Part shown: piece by piece, positions 1 to 8,790 of the stretch | Layout of the letters: every line of letters starts with the position of its first letter | How positions within the stretch are numbered: position 1 is the stretch's first letter | Origin: Thermogutta sp039793925 | GTDB taxonomy: Bacteria; Planctomycetota; Planctomycetia; Pirellulales; Thermoguttaceae | Assembly: GCF_039793925.1 (NCBI RefSeq) | Contig: NZ_JBAMME010000011.1 | Span: 1 to 64,000, forward strand | Direction of reading: 5' to 3' | Length of the DNA stretch: 64,000 nucleotides | Notes under the pieces: generated by a model | Database searches by the model: none | Told to the model about the DNA's origin: nothing | Seen by the model: the letters and a program-made list of their open reading frames with translations, nothing else | Program-made: the position numbers and the translations under genes

Positions 1-257
1 TGCGCACCGACTATGGGATTCACATGTTTGACCAAGTGAACTAATTTGGCCCAAAGAGTGTCATCAAGCGTATTGATGAGCGTGGACGAGGCCGCTGGGC
101 TGTTCTCCGCGCAGCCGAGCGTCTGAAGCCACAGGGCTTTACAGCTCGCGAGGAGCCCCAAACTGAATCTTTGGAAAGGCTGGGAGATTATTCCCACCTC
201 GGGATCCTGCCACTTGTCCAAAAATTCGTTCAGATTTTCGGGGATAATGCCATCCAT
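1..257 (-). CDS. Partial protein of unknown function, C-terminus off the left edge
   Basis: An uninterrupted reading frame of 85 codons runs from an ATG at 257 to the window edge. The ATG is preceded by GAGGTG at a normal ribosome-binding distance. The product begins MDGIIPENLNEFLDKWQDPE and has no motif I recognise. It lies 99 bases downstream of the HDOD gene on the same strand, so the two are probably co-transcribed and this may be another signalling protein, but that is only inferred from position. The frame is too short to exclude chance completely; the Shine-Dalgarno sequence and lack of stops are the only support. Confidence 0.5.
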   Translation of the reverse strand, partial: MDGIIPENLNEFLDKWQDPEVGIISQPFQRFSLGLLASCKALWLQTLGCAENSPAASSTLINTLDDTLWAKLVHLVKHVNPIVGA

Positions 258-356
258 TGGTCACCTCGCTTCTGGCTGTCTGACCCTCGTTCACATTCGC
301 GCGATCTTTTCCGCTGCGGTCTAGACACTCCGCAAAACCAATTTGCTCGCCGTCTG

Positions 357-1223
357 TCAAAGTTCGAAAAGCAGCGCGTTCTGTGCTATGTCCCGATCCA
401 GGTCTTCCGCCAGCACAGCGATATCCGCTTTGGTGAGATTCAAACCCTGGAGTGCCCAGGTCGGCACCCGAATCAGGTTGATCCCCACGGAAGGCATGCC
501 CTTCAACGTACAGATCAGGTTCGCTACCGCCACGCACCGAATAATGTTGATTTGTTCGCCGCGATAAAGGGCGGCATTATGATGAAAAGCGATGGCCGTT
601 CGCACATTTTCGGGAAATCCCCAGGCTCGCGCCACGGCCTCGCCCAGCTCAGCGTGATCAAATCCCAGGAACTGTCGCTCCCACTCACAGAGAGACTTCT
701 CGGGCGTGAGCGCCATGATCATCTGACGAAACCTGGGATGCACATACTGGTCTTCAAGGATGATGCCGATATCGTGCAAAAGGCCAGCCAGGAACGCGTC
801 CTCGAAGGCGGCGATTTTGCACCGCATGGCGATCAACCGCGCGCAGATACCCACCGAAACAAGGTGTTTCCAGAGATTGGAGCGGCGGTAAGGCTCCACC
901 CCCGTGTCGTTCCGAAACATTTCCGCCACGCTTGCGGTCATCGCAATGTTGCGGATCTGCTTCATTCCAAGGTAGGCAATGGCCTGTTGGAGATTAGTGA
1001 TACGTGTCCTCACGGCATAAGCCGAGGAATTGACATACCGCAGGACCCGTGCACTTAATGCTGCATCGCTCTCCATTACTTCTTTGAGGTCGCTGGCGCT
1101 CGAATCGGGATCATTTGCCACTTCCAGCACTCGGAGGGCGACCTGCGGAATGGTGGAAATGTCGTGCACGCGTCGAACCACGCTTTCCAATAGAGAGCTG
1201 GTTGACGAGGAAACGGTGGTCAT
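357..1223 (-). CDS. HDOD domain signalling protein
   Basis: The 288-residue product is almost entirely an HDOD domain, an HD-related output or scaffold domain of bacterial signalling. Visible family features are the IPQVALRVLEVANDPDSSA start of the domain, the YVNSSAY segment near residue 65, AYLGMKQIRNIA, and a retained LLHDIGI (residues about 149-155) resembling the HD metal site. Most HDOD proteins are thought to lack phosphodiesterase activity, so no enzyme activity is claimed. The ATG at 1223 follows a G-rich stretch (GAGGGGGG) about 8 bases upstream. It is divergent from the sensor kinase gene starting at 1930, which suggests a shared signalling function. Confidence 0.85.
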   Translation of the reverse strand: MTTVSSSTSSLLESVVRRVHDISTIPQVALRVLEVANDPDSSASDLKEVMESDAALSARVLRYVNSSAYAVRTRITNLQQAIAYLGMKQIRNIAMTASVAEMFRNDTGVEPYRRSNLWKHLVSVGICARLIAMRCKIAAFEDAFLAGLLHDIGIILEDQYVHPRFRQMIMALTPEKSLCEWERQFLGFDHAELGEAVARAWGFPENVRTAIAFHHNAALYRGEQINIIRCVAVANLICTLKGMPSVGINLIRVPTWALQGLNLTKADIAVLAEDLDRDIAQNALLFEL

Positions 1224-1929
1224 ACCCAGAACCCCCCTCGTTGTAAGTCAAAAGGTACGCGTCCTCAAGAATCGGTGCTACTGCCATAGAAAGTATCGGT
1301 CACACTACAAACCGCCCGGCGACACCGATGCCAGCCTATTGGCGCCTGATCGGAGGCATAGCGAGAGTCTCTCCGCCGTCTTCCCAACTGATTTCTTAGG
1401 CCACAAGAGCGGCTGTTCGGTGATTTTGACCCTCCAGACGCCGTCTCTTCCTGCTTATTTCGTACAAGCAGAGTGCGCGGAATTTTCCGAAAGCGGAAAC
1501 GGAGTTCCGAGGAATCCAGGCCCAGTTCCGCTCCCGGGGTTTGTTAAGCCCTCCGGCCAAACCTCTTACTATTTGCGCTGGCAGCTGTACAGTTGTTTCT
1601 TCAGCCTCATTGCGTACCCCATCCCCAGCGACCGGCGAACTGTTTTTCGATGGTCCGTCGCCTCAAAAGCCGTCCGTATGAGAACGTGGCAACGGCGTTG
1701 CATTTGTGACCTATTTTTTAAGTGAGCGGAGAATTTGACCGTCATAAACGCGGTAGCTCGCAAGCGAAGGAAGTGAGTAGCATTCAAAACCTTTGAGTTT
1801 TATCCCTCGAGGGACAAGCGGCATTTCCGCAGCAGTGGATCGCCACGGAAGGTTTCGGGCTTCGGCGCCACACCATGAGGGCTGCCCAGCGCTGTCCAAT
1901 GTTCTTAACCAAGCGCGCGGAGGCCAATA
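1224..1929. other. Long divergent intergenic region, no gene recognised
   Basis: These roughly 700 bases separate the HDOD gene (minus) from the sensor kinase gene (plus). Short open frames exist on both strands but none has a convincing ribosome-binding site or protein-like composition. It contains an interrupted hairpin around 1479-1513 whose core is TTTCCG-AAAG-CGGAAA (1484-1499). It should hold promoters for both flanking genes, but I cannot point to a strong one. Confidence 0.5.
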
Positions 1930-4201
1930 ATGAATGGGCATCGGGAAACGGTGAAACCTGTCACGGCGGACCCAGCACTGAGCTCTGTCGTGAGTCCGGA
2001 TTGTGGCTGGCAGGGTCCGGCTAGCAAGTTCGCGGAAGCTTCACCGCACACAGCTGCCGCTGTGGCATCCCTTGCTGAGGTATTGAGTCGAATTAATGAG
2101 TGCTTCCTGCGATCTTCCAGTGACGAGGTATATTCCGAAGTTCTCGACGAAATCCTCAGAGTTTTCAAAAGTGAATATGGAATCCTNNNNNNNNNNCACT
2201 GGCCGCGTGTGGGATCGCTGCGAGATGGCAGACAAAAAAATCGTGTTTGACTTGGATGAGCTGGACGGTGTCCTCGCGCAGGTGCTCAAGCAGCAGATCA
2301 CCGTGTGCGTCAATCAACCAGTTACGACTCCCCCTGGCCACGTCCCCATCACCCGCTTTCTCGGCGTGCCTCTCATCGTTCAGGAGCGGTTGGTTGGGGC
2401 AATCTTTTTGGCCAACAAATCGGGCGATTACACGCAGGAGGATGCGCGGACCCTCGAAATGATCGCCCGATTTCTGGCCCCAATTGTCGATGCCCACGTT
2501 CGGGAAGAACAAGAAAAAGAAAAGCGAATTGAGTACGAAAAACGGCTCGCCATCCAGGCGCAACAGTTGAAGCGGCGTAATCGTCAGCTCGAATGCCTGG
2601 CAGGACTCAGCGATCTAGCCGAACGTGGCGCTTCCATTGAAGAGATGGTGGAGCTGACCAGCTATTTGTTGGCGGGGATATTCCAGGACCTTCCCAATGT
2701 TTATTCGCGGATTATTTTTCGTGGTCAGGTTTATCAGGCTGAGTCTTATGAAGAAACAGAACACAAACTGAGCGCCGCCATTTTTCTAGGAGATGAATAC
2801 GTGGGGGCAGTGGAGATATGCTGTCCCAAAGAGCTTCTCGACGACGAAGGCTTCGCCGTCTATCGGATGTTTGTCAATGAACTCGCCGAGCGTTTGAGCA
2901 CGGTCCTGACGCGAAAAAAAGTGGAAGAGGAAATCCACGCCTTCCGGCGACAAACCGAACTCGTGCTGGAAGTCACACGTACGGGATTGAGCATCGCGGA
3001 TCAGGAATGCCGGCTGGTATACGTGGACCCATGGCGGCGCGCAGTTTATGGCGATTACCGCGGTAAGACCACGCACGAGTATTTTTGCGGAACAACCAGC
3101 CCCTGCTGGGCGTGCCCCACCGCCAGAGCTTTGCGAACCAAAATGCGGGTGACTCAAGAACGGATGATGCCCCGCGAAGGTAATCGACCGGTACAGACAA
3201 CCGCGATTCCTTTTCTAGCATCTGATGGCAAGTGGTATATCAGCGAAATCACGGTGGACCTGACCGATCGCAAGCGCTGGGAAGACCGTTTGGTGCAGGC
3301 CGAGCGACTCGAAGCTATTGGGCATCTTGCCGAAATACTCTCCCACGAGATGAATTCTCCGCTTCAGTATTTGGAACACAACTTGCATTTCTTACGGGAG
3401 AGCTGGCAACACATCAGCCAAAATCTGCAAGAGCTGGCAGCACAAGCATGCGGATCCTCCACGCCCACCGGGGAAAATACGCTGGATGAAGAACTGGTCA
3501 CTCGGGAATTCCCTGACGCGATCGAAGAAACGCTTGCTGGTGTCCAGCGACTCGCCAAAATAGTGCAAACCCTTCGGACTTTTGCCTGTCCTGACGCAAG
3601 CGAAAAGACAATTCACGACCTTAATGCTGTGATTCAAGCTGCCATCGACGTGACACGCTCGCATGTTTCCAAAATTGCCAGCATCGTCACAGAGTTCGAT
3701 AGCACCCTCCCGCGAGTTCCACTGATGGCGGGAGCCTTTGGGCAGGCCATGTCCAATCTTCTTCTTGGAGCCGCGGAGGCCATCGAAAAACGCCGCAACC
3801 TGCGGGATGAAGAGGGCCTCATCACGGTCCGTACTCGCCGCCTGGACACCGACTGGGTGGAGATTGAATTCTTCGACAACGGTGTCGCAATTCAACCCGA
3901 AGAACGGAGAAACTTTCTCGAACCCTATTTCGCCAATCAACCAGCCTCCGTCACATCCCGCCGCTCTCTGGTTCACCTATACAGGGTGGTCGTGGAAGGC
4001 CACCAGGGAAGTGTCGAGGTGGAAAGCGAAGAGGATAGAGGCACACGAATCGTCATTCGGCTGCCTACACGGGATTTGCAGGAAGCTAATGCCCACACGT
4101 CGCAACTGAGTCCTATTATTGCCAGCGAGCAAGCCGCCGCACCGCCAGATACAACGACTTTTTTGAACGAGAACGTTGCGCGCTTAAACTCCGGGGGATA
4201 A
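1930..4201 (+). CDS. GAF/PAS sensor histidine kinase with degenerate ATPase domain, split by an assembly gap
   Basis: This is one gene whose reading frame changes across the ten Ns at 2187-2196. The ATG at 1930 has GGAGG 7 bases upstream and its frame reaches the gap; the frame after the gap continues the same GAF domain to the TAA at 4201. Order: GAF (about 2060-2500), coiled coil, second GAF-like region (2600-2920), PAS domain with a CWAC cysteine pair (2960-3270), dimerisation helix with EILSHEMNSP (His codon 3344-3346), and a HATPase-like domain (3640-4070). The ATP-binding boxes are eroded: NLLLGAAEAI replaces the usual Asn-containing N box, DNGVAI replaces DNGxGI, and the GTGLGL loop is absent (SVTSRRSLVHLY). 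The protein may therefore sense without autophosphorylating. A response regulator gene follows after 4 bases. Confidence 0.8.
2187..2196. other. Assembly gap of ten Ns
   Basis: Ten Ns interrupt the sensor kinase gene. The upstream and downstream frames agree only if the true gap length is a multiple of three, so ten is a placeholder. By memory of related GAF domains, about 14-16 residues between YGI and GRVWDRC are missing. Confidence 0.95.
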
Positions 4202-4205
4202 AGTA

Positions 4206-4691
4206 TTGAAGTCTCGAGCCCTGAGAAGTGTCATCTGGGCGGATGATATGAGCACCGAACGCGACACACTGGTCTTGATTGTGGACGATGACGTTAATGT
4301 CCTGCGCGGATTAACACGCGCGCTGCGGCATCAACCCTTTCAACTTCTCACTGCACGGAGTGCCGAAGACGCCCAAGAGATTCTCAAACGGTGGCTTGTC
4401 GATGTCGTGATCTGTGACCAGAACATGCCGGGAACACGTGGTACAGAACTGCTCGCATGGATCGCAGAGCATTCTCCCCGCACGGCCCGCATCATCCTGA
4501 CAGGACAGCCGGATCTGAAAACTGCGATTGAAGCCATCAACCGCGGGCAAGTTTTTCGCTTTCTCACCAAACCATGCAGCGACTGGGATCTTGTCATGGC
4601 GATCCACGACGCACTGCAAGCCGTCCGCTCATCTTCGACGCTTGCTTCTCGCCGCCCCATCACGCGGCTCCCTGAGAGCGCGGCTGGATAG
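4206..4691 (+). CDS. Single-domain response regulator
   Basis: The product is a receiver domain with little else: acidic pocket VLIVDDDVN, phosphoacceptor Asp in DVVICDQNMPG, Thr in RIILTGQ, and Lys in FRFLTKPC. The pattern resembles receivers of RpfG-type regulators, but no HD-GYP or DNA-binding output domain follows; the tail is about 20 residues. The start is uncertain. A TTG at 4206 sits 9 bases after GGGGGA, while an in-frame ATG at 4248 begins MSTERDTLVL, closer to the domain, but has a weaker ribosome site. It is translationally close to the kinase gene (4-base gap) and overlaps the convergent nuclease gene by 32 bases. Confidence 0.85.
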   Translation: MKSRALRSVIWADDMSTERDTLVLIVDDDVNVLRGLTRALRHQPFQLLTARSAEDAQEILKRWLVDVVICDQNMPGTRGTELLAWIAEHSPRTARIILTGQPDLKTAIEAINRGQVFRFLTKPCSDWDLVMAIHDALQAVRSSSTLASRRPITRLPESAAG

Positions 4692-5613
4692 TGCGAGACA
4701 ATTCGATCAGGTCAATTTTTTCGAAAATCAGGTCCGGCAGCGTCGTCTGGTCGATGAGCACGCAACCGACTTTTTCTGCCAATTCGCGAGCCCCAGATGT
4801 GAAAACATTGTTAGTGATCACCGCGCAGCCATCGCACTGGTAAAAGGCCTTACCGGAGTATGCCTCCTGCACAGCGTCATTGCCCACACTATTGGCGTAT
4901 CCCTTCACCTGGACTGCTATCTTGTATCCCTGCCGCTCGCAGATGATGTCCACGCCCTGATCCCCGCTTTTTCCCGTATGATAGGTCCGATAGCCCAACT
5001 CATTGAGAACATGTATGAGAAACTGTTCGAACCTTTCACCGCGGAGCGACCGCCAATCCGCCGAGGCCAGAACAGCGAGCCGACGCAGCCGGGACCGCCG
5101 TATCTCCTCCAAGGTGCCGCGAACCGTCTGCAACTGCCGCTGCGCTAGTGATAATTGCTCTTTCTTCCGGGCCAATTCGGCCAAAAGTTGTCTACGCGAT
5201 TCCAATAGCCGGGGTAGGCGATCGGTTATTCTTTCCCTGAGAGAAAGCAAGGCCGCATCACTGGGAAAGGCAGACATCAACGCTACCATGCAGCCGAGAA
5301 TCAGCCCGACGATTGCCGCTGCGGACCCCACTGTGATCGCTAATCCCACTGCCAGCGTGATTCCCCCACTCGTCCACAGGAGAAGCCGCATCCACTCGGG
5401 TAGCGTCAACCACTTCCGAATGGCACTCGCCCACTGTACGTAACGCAGCTTGAATTTCATCCAGAACTTCTCGCACTCCAAGCGTGCAAGAGAAGAACGT
5501 AGCGAGCCGATTTGCTGCTTAATTTGAGAAAGAGCTGCCTCCGCCAGTTGCAGGCTACGCAGCGTGGCAGCCTCCATTGCCATCAGTTGCCTCGAATCAT
5601 CCGGCAGTTGCAT
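4660..5613 (-). CDS. Membrane-anchored Mrr-type restriction endonuclease-like protein
   Basis: The 317-residue protein has an N-terminal helical segment, two closely spaced membrane helices (about residues 76-117), a coiled coil (about 122-172) and a C-terminal Mrr_cat nuclease domain (about 186-295). The nuclease motif is visible: Glu193 in GERFEQF, SGDQGVD with Asp218 and Asp222, and QVKGY with Lys237. Mrr-family domains cleave DNA, often modified DNA; here the predicted topology would tether the domain to the inner membrane with the nuclease in the cytoplasm. No methyltransferase is nearby. The ATG at 5613 is used; an in-frame ATG at 5583 after GAGGCAACTG is an equally good alternative. 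Confidence 0.8.
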   Translation of the reverse strand: MQLPDDSRQLMAMEAATLRSLQLAEAALSQIKQQIGSLRSSLARLECEKFWMKFKLRYVQWASAIRKWLTLPEWMRLLLWTSGGITLAVGLAITVGSAAAIVGLILGCMVALMSAFPSDAALLSLRERITDRLPRLLESRRQLLAELARKKEQLSLAQRQLQTVRGTLEEIRRSRLRRLAVLASADWRSLRGERFEQFLIHVLNELGYRTYHTGKSGDQGVDIICERQGYKIAVQVKGYANSVGNDAVQEAYSGKAFYQCDGCAVITNNVFTSGARELAEKVGCVLIDQTTLPDLIFEKIDLIELSRTIQPRSQGAA

Positions 5614-5818
5614 AACACGTTATATCCTTCCATGATACGCCTTCGTCAAAAGGCGTTCGATCGAGCCAGACCTGCGCGGATCTTTCCGCCAAGGACGGGA
5701 AGTGTCATAATCCACTGGGGCCGAATGGTAGCACGTTTCTGCCCACACTCAAAGACGTGTGCCACAGTACAAGGACCTCTGTCTGCGAACCATTCAGTCT
5801 TGCCCAAGGAGTTCACCC

Positions 5819-8722
5819 ATGCGGTCACTACGAGACTCCCTTCCATTGTTGCCGATGTGCCAGGTTGGTCTTATGGTTATCCTCGTTGCACTGTGGAGCA
5901 ACCTGCCCGCGCCGTGTTTCAGCCAGGAAATCATCCTGGAGAATGAATTCGTTCGCTACGTTATCGGTCCCGACGGTCGAAATGTAAGCTTCACCGACAA
6001 ACTCGGCCACGGTGAACAACTCATTACGACTCATCCAGGCTACCTCATGACATACCGCCACGCGGGGAAAACATTTATTCCGCGGCAATGCACCAAAAAT
6101 GGCGAGACGGTCATGGTCGAATTCGAAAATACCCGCGTCACCCTGGAAGTCACATCTCGGCCGCACCATTTTACGTTCCGCATCGCATCAGTCGAGGGTG
6201 ATGCCGATGAACTTCGTTTGCTCAATTTGCTCGTCAAACCGTCGCAGTTGACAAGCGGGATCGCGGGGATTGCCCAGGATGACAATTTCGCCGTAGCCGT
6301 GCGATCGCTCAACTTACTTGCTCTCGGCCAGGTCCACAGTGTACGGCTAACAGCCGATCCCTCTTCCGGCGGGCAAGCGGCGAGTTCCCAGCAACCTTCG
6401 CAAGTCGCGAACGTCTCTGCCGTGGCCTCCCGTGAACATGGTTTTGCCGGAGCGACCGTGGCTCTCGTCGGATGTCCAACAGCCCGGCTTCGGGATACCC
6501 TCAAGGAAACGCTGGAAGCAGAGGACGCTGTTCGCTCGCCACTTGGCGGCCCATGGGCTTTGGACGCCCCGGAGACACAGGGCTCCTACGTCTTTGCGAC
6601 CGTCTCCGAGGAGAATGCAGATGAGTGGATCGACCTCGCCAAGAACGCCGGCATTGCGCAGATCCACATGATCGGCTGGGAGCAGACGCTCGGCCATTAT
6701 CAGCCGCGAAAGGATCTTTTTCCCCACGGCATTGAGGGATTGCGCCAGGTTGTGGAAAAAATCCATGCAGCGGGCCTGAAAGCAGGTATGCACACGCTCA
6801 CGGGTTGTATTTCGCCAACGGATCCCTGGGTTACACCACAACCGGATCCCCGTCTCGCGGTTGATGCCCGATTCACACTTGCCGCAGCGCTCGACGAGAA
6901 GGCCGATCGGATCGTCGTTCAGGAAAAGCCCGGCGACTTGGATACGGTTTGGGCCTATGGAAGCCGGGGAAACGTTCTTCGGATCGGGAATGAGCTCATT
7001 CAGTACAATGCACTGGCCCAGGAACCTCCTTTCGGTTTCCTCGGGTGCAAAAGGGGAGCGTTCGGTACAAAGCCTCAGACTCACCCGCCTGGAAGTTCGG
7101 TTGAGCATCTCTTTGTGCGTTACGGCTGTTTTCTGCCCGACCAAAACTCCACCCTTGTCGATGAAATCGCGCAGGCCATCGCCGATGTGTACAATACCTG
7201 CAAATTTGACATGATTTACATGGATGGGGCCGAAGGCATGCCCGGCAGTTGGTACGGGATCAGTCGGATGCGCGAGGCCATTTTCCGCCGGCTGAAGCGT
7301 CCCGCCCTTGTTGAAGCAAGTTGCTGGGATTACCATTCCTGGTCCTTCCATTCTCGCCTGGGCGCATGGGACCATCCTAACTGGGGAGTGAAGCCGTTTG
7401 TAGACTGGCACTGCCGATCTAACGAAGAACATCGGAGGAGTACTTTGTTGCCGGTCCAGCTCGGTTGGTGGGCGATTCTCGGCCCCACCCAGGATCACGA
7501 TGCCGAATTCCCCGACGAGTTTGAGTATCTCTGCGTCAAAGCCCTTGCCTATGGAATGCCGCTCTCATTTCAGGGAGTCGCTCCCGGCCCCAATCCTCCA
7601 TGTGCCCGTCAGCCAGAATACCTGAACATGCTTGCGCACTACGAGCGGTTGCGGCTTTCCCAGCAGGTTCCTCAAAGTATCCGCGATCGACTCAAGGAAG
7701 AGGGCCAGGATTTCCATTTAGAGCTTCATGCGGATGGATCCTGGAGCTTTCGCCCAGCGGACTACATACCACACAAGATCACGGCGGCCATTCCGGAGAG
7801 CACCACTTGGCAGGTGACAAATCGCTATTCGCCCCAGCCGCTCCGCGTCCGAATCCAGGCCCTTTATGGTGTCGAACCCTATGACAGCTCGCGCGCCCTG
7901 GAGATTCTTTCGCTTAAATCAGCGGATGAACTCAGTCAAGCTGCCCAAGCAGCGAACGTCACAGCACAGTTTGAACTTGTTCAAGACGATGTTAAAACTG
8001 GGGAGCGAAGTGGAAAGTATTCCGTGCGTAACTCGGGCAATTCACCAAAAGGTGCCTGGGCGAAGCTCACAAAGACTTTTGAACCGCCCATTGATTTTGA
8101 AGATCGAGGAGCCCTGGGTTTTTGGGTGCGTGGCGATGGAAGCGGGGCCGTGTTGAATCTTCAGTTGAGTAACCCTCTCCATTACTGGCCCACGTGTGAC
8201 GAGCATTACGTCCAGCTTGATTTCCAGGGTTGGCGATATGTTGAACTGCTTCTGCGGGAACGCGATGCCGACGAATTCCACCGTTACGTTTGGCCCTATG
8301 GAAGTTACTATGCCGTGGTTTACCGCTCTCCCCTCATCCGCAACCATGTGAGCGAGCTCAACATTTACGTCAACAACGTCCCGGCACAAGGAAGCACGAC
8401 ATGCCTAATCAGCCCTGTGCGTGTTATGCCCCTTGTGTCGATTAAAATCACCCGGCCAACTCTGGAGTTGAATGGGCGGCACATCACCTTCCCGGTAACG
8501 CTCACCAGCGGGGATTACCTGGAATTTGACGGTTCTGGAGCCGTCCGCGTATACGACGCCCGAGGTGCCCTGACTGCGACCGCACAGATAGAAGGGGAAA
8601 TTCCTGAGGTGAAAAACGGCGTCAACACGATTCACTTCAGTTGTGCTGCGGAGACTCCTCCGCAGGTCCATCATCGAACACGAGTAACGGTGATCACCTT
8701 CGGTGAACCCCTTCAACCCTAA
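5819..8722 (+). CDS. Exported TIM-barrel glycoside hydrolase-like protein with C-terminal jelly-roll region
   Basis: The ATG at 5819 follows AAGGAG and starts a clear signal peptide (hydrophobic VGLMVILVALWSNL, cleavage near CFSQ), giving 967 residues; an upstream in-frame ATG at 5759 lacks a ribosome site. After a beta-rich N-terminal domain comes a TIM-barrel-like part with IHMIGWEQ, HAAGLKAGMHTL and FDMIYMDGAEGMPG, the last holding a likely catalytic Asp, in the style of the GH27/31/36 clan. The C-terminal third (LTKTFEPPIDFEDRGALGFW onward) resembles a carbohydrate-binding jelly roll. I cannot assign a GH family or substrate. The neighbouring divergent gene is also exported. Confidence 0.7.
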   Translation: MRSLRDSLPLLPMCQVGLMVILVALWSNLPAPCFSQEIILENEFVRYVIGPDGRNVSFTDKLGHGEQLITTHPGYLMTYRHAGKTFIPRQCTKNGETVMVEFENTRVTLEVTSRPHHFTFRIASVEGDADELRLLNLLVKPSQLTSGIAGIAQDDNFAVAVRSLNLLALGQVHSVRLTADPSSGGQAASSQQPSQVANVSAVASREHGFAGATVALVGCPTARLRDTLKETLEAEDAVRSPLGGPWALDAPETQGSYVFATVSEENADEWIDLAKNAGIAQIHMIGWEQTLGHYQPRKDLFPHGIEGLRQVVEKIHAAGLKAGMHTLTGCISPTDPWVTPQPDPRLAVDARFTLAAALDEKADRIVVQEKPGDLDTVWAYGSRGNVLRIGNELIQYNALAQEPPFGFLGCKRGAFGTKPQTHPPGSSVEHLFVRYGCFLPDQNSTLVDEIAQAIADVYNTCKFDMIYMDGAEGMPGSWYGISRMREAIFRRLKRPALVEASCWDYHSWSFHSRLGAWDHPNWGVKPFVDWHCRSNEEHRRSTLLPVQLGWWAILGPTQDHDAEFPDEFEYLCVKALAYGMPLSFQGVAPGPNPPCARQPEYLNMLAHYERLRLSQQVPQSIRDRLKEEGQDFHLELHADGSWSFRPADYIPHKITAAIPESTTWQVTNRYSPQPLRVRIQALYGVEPYDSSRALEILSLKSADELSQAAQAANVTAQFELVQDDVKTGERSGKYSVRNSGNSPKGAWAKLTKTFEPPIDFEDRGALGFWVRGDGSGAVLNLQLSNPLHYWPTCDEHYVQLDFQGWRYVELLLRERDADEFHRYVWPYGSYYAVVYRSPLIRNHVSELNIYVNNVPAQGSTTCLISPVRVMPLVSIKITRPTLELNGRHITFPVTLTSGDYLEFDGSGAVRVYDARGALTATAQIEGEIPEVKNGVNTIHFSCAAETPPQVHHRTRVTVITFGEPLQP

Positions 8723-8790
8723 AGGCAACAAGTAAAGTCACACCCGCGCACAAGGACGAAAGAGCTGGCAGTTGTCGGGCATACTGGCCA

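Noticed and set aside
139..537. 132-codon minus-strand frame overlapping the 3' end of the HDOD gene
   Set aside because: It is out of frame with both the HDOD gene and the better partial frame at 1-257 and has an unnatural composition.
1569..2168. Several short minus-strand frames between 1569 and 2168
   Set aside because: No ribosome sites, Arg/Ser-rich random-like composition, and partial overlap with the sensor kinase gene.
6347..7498. 383-codon open frame on the minus strand inside the TIM-barrel hydrolase gene
   Set aside because: It mirrors a well-supported plus-strand gene, has no ribosome site, and its composition is that of a reverse-strand shadow.
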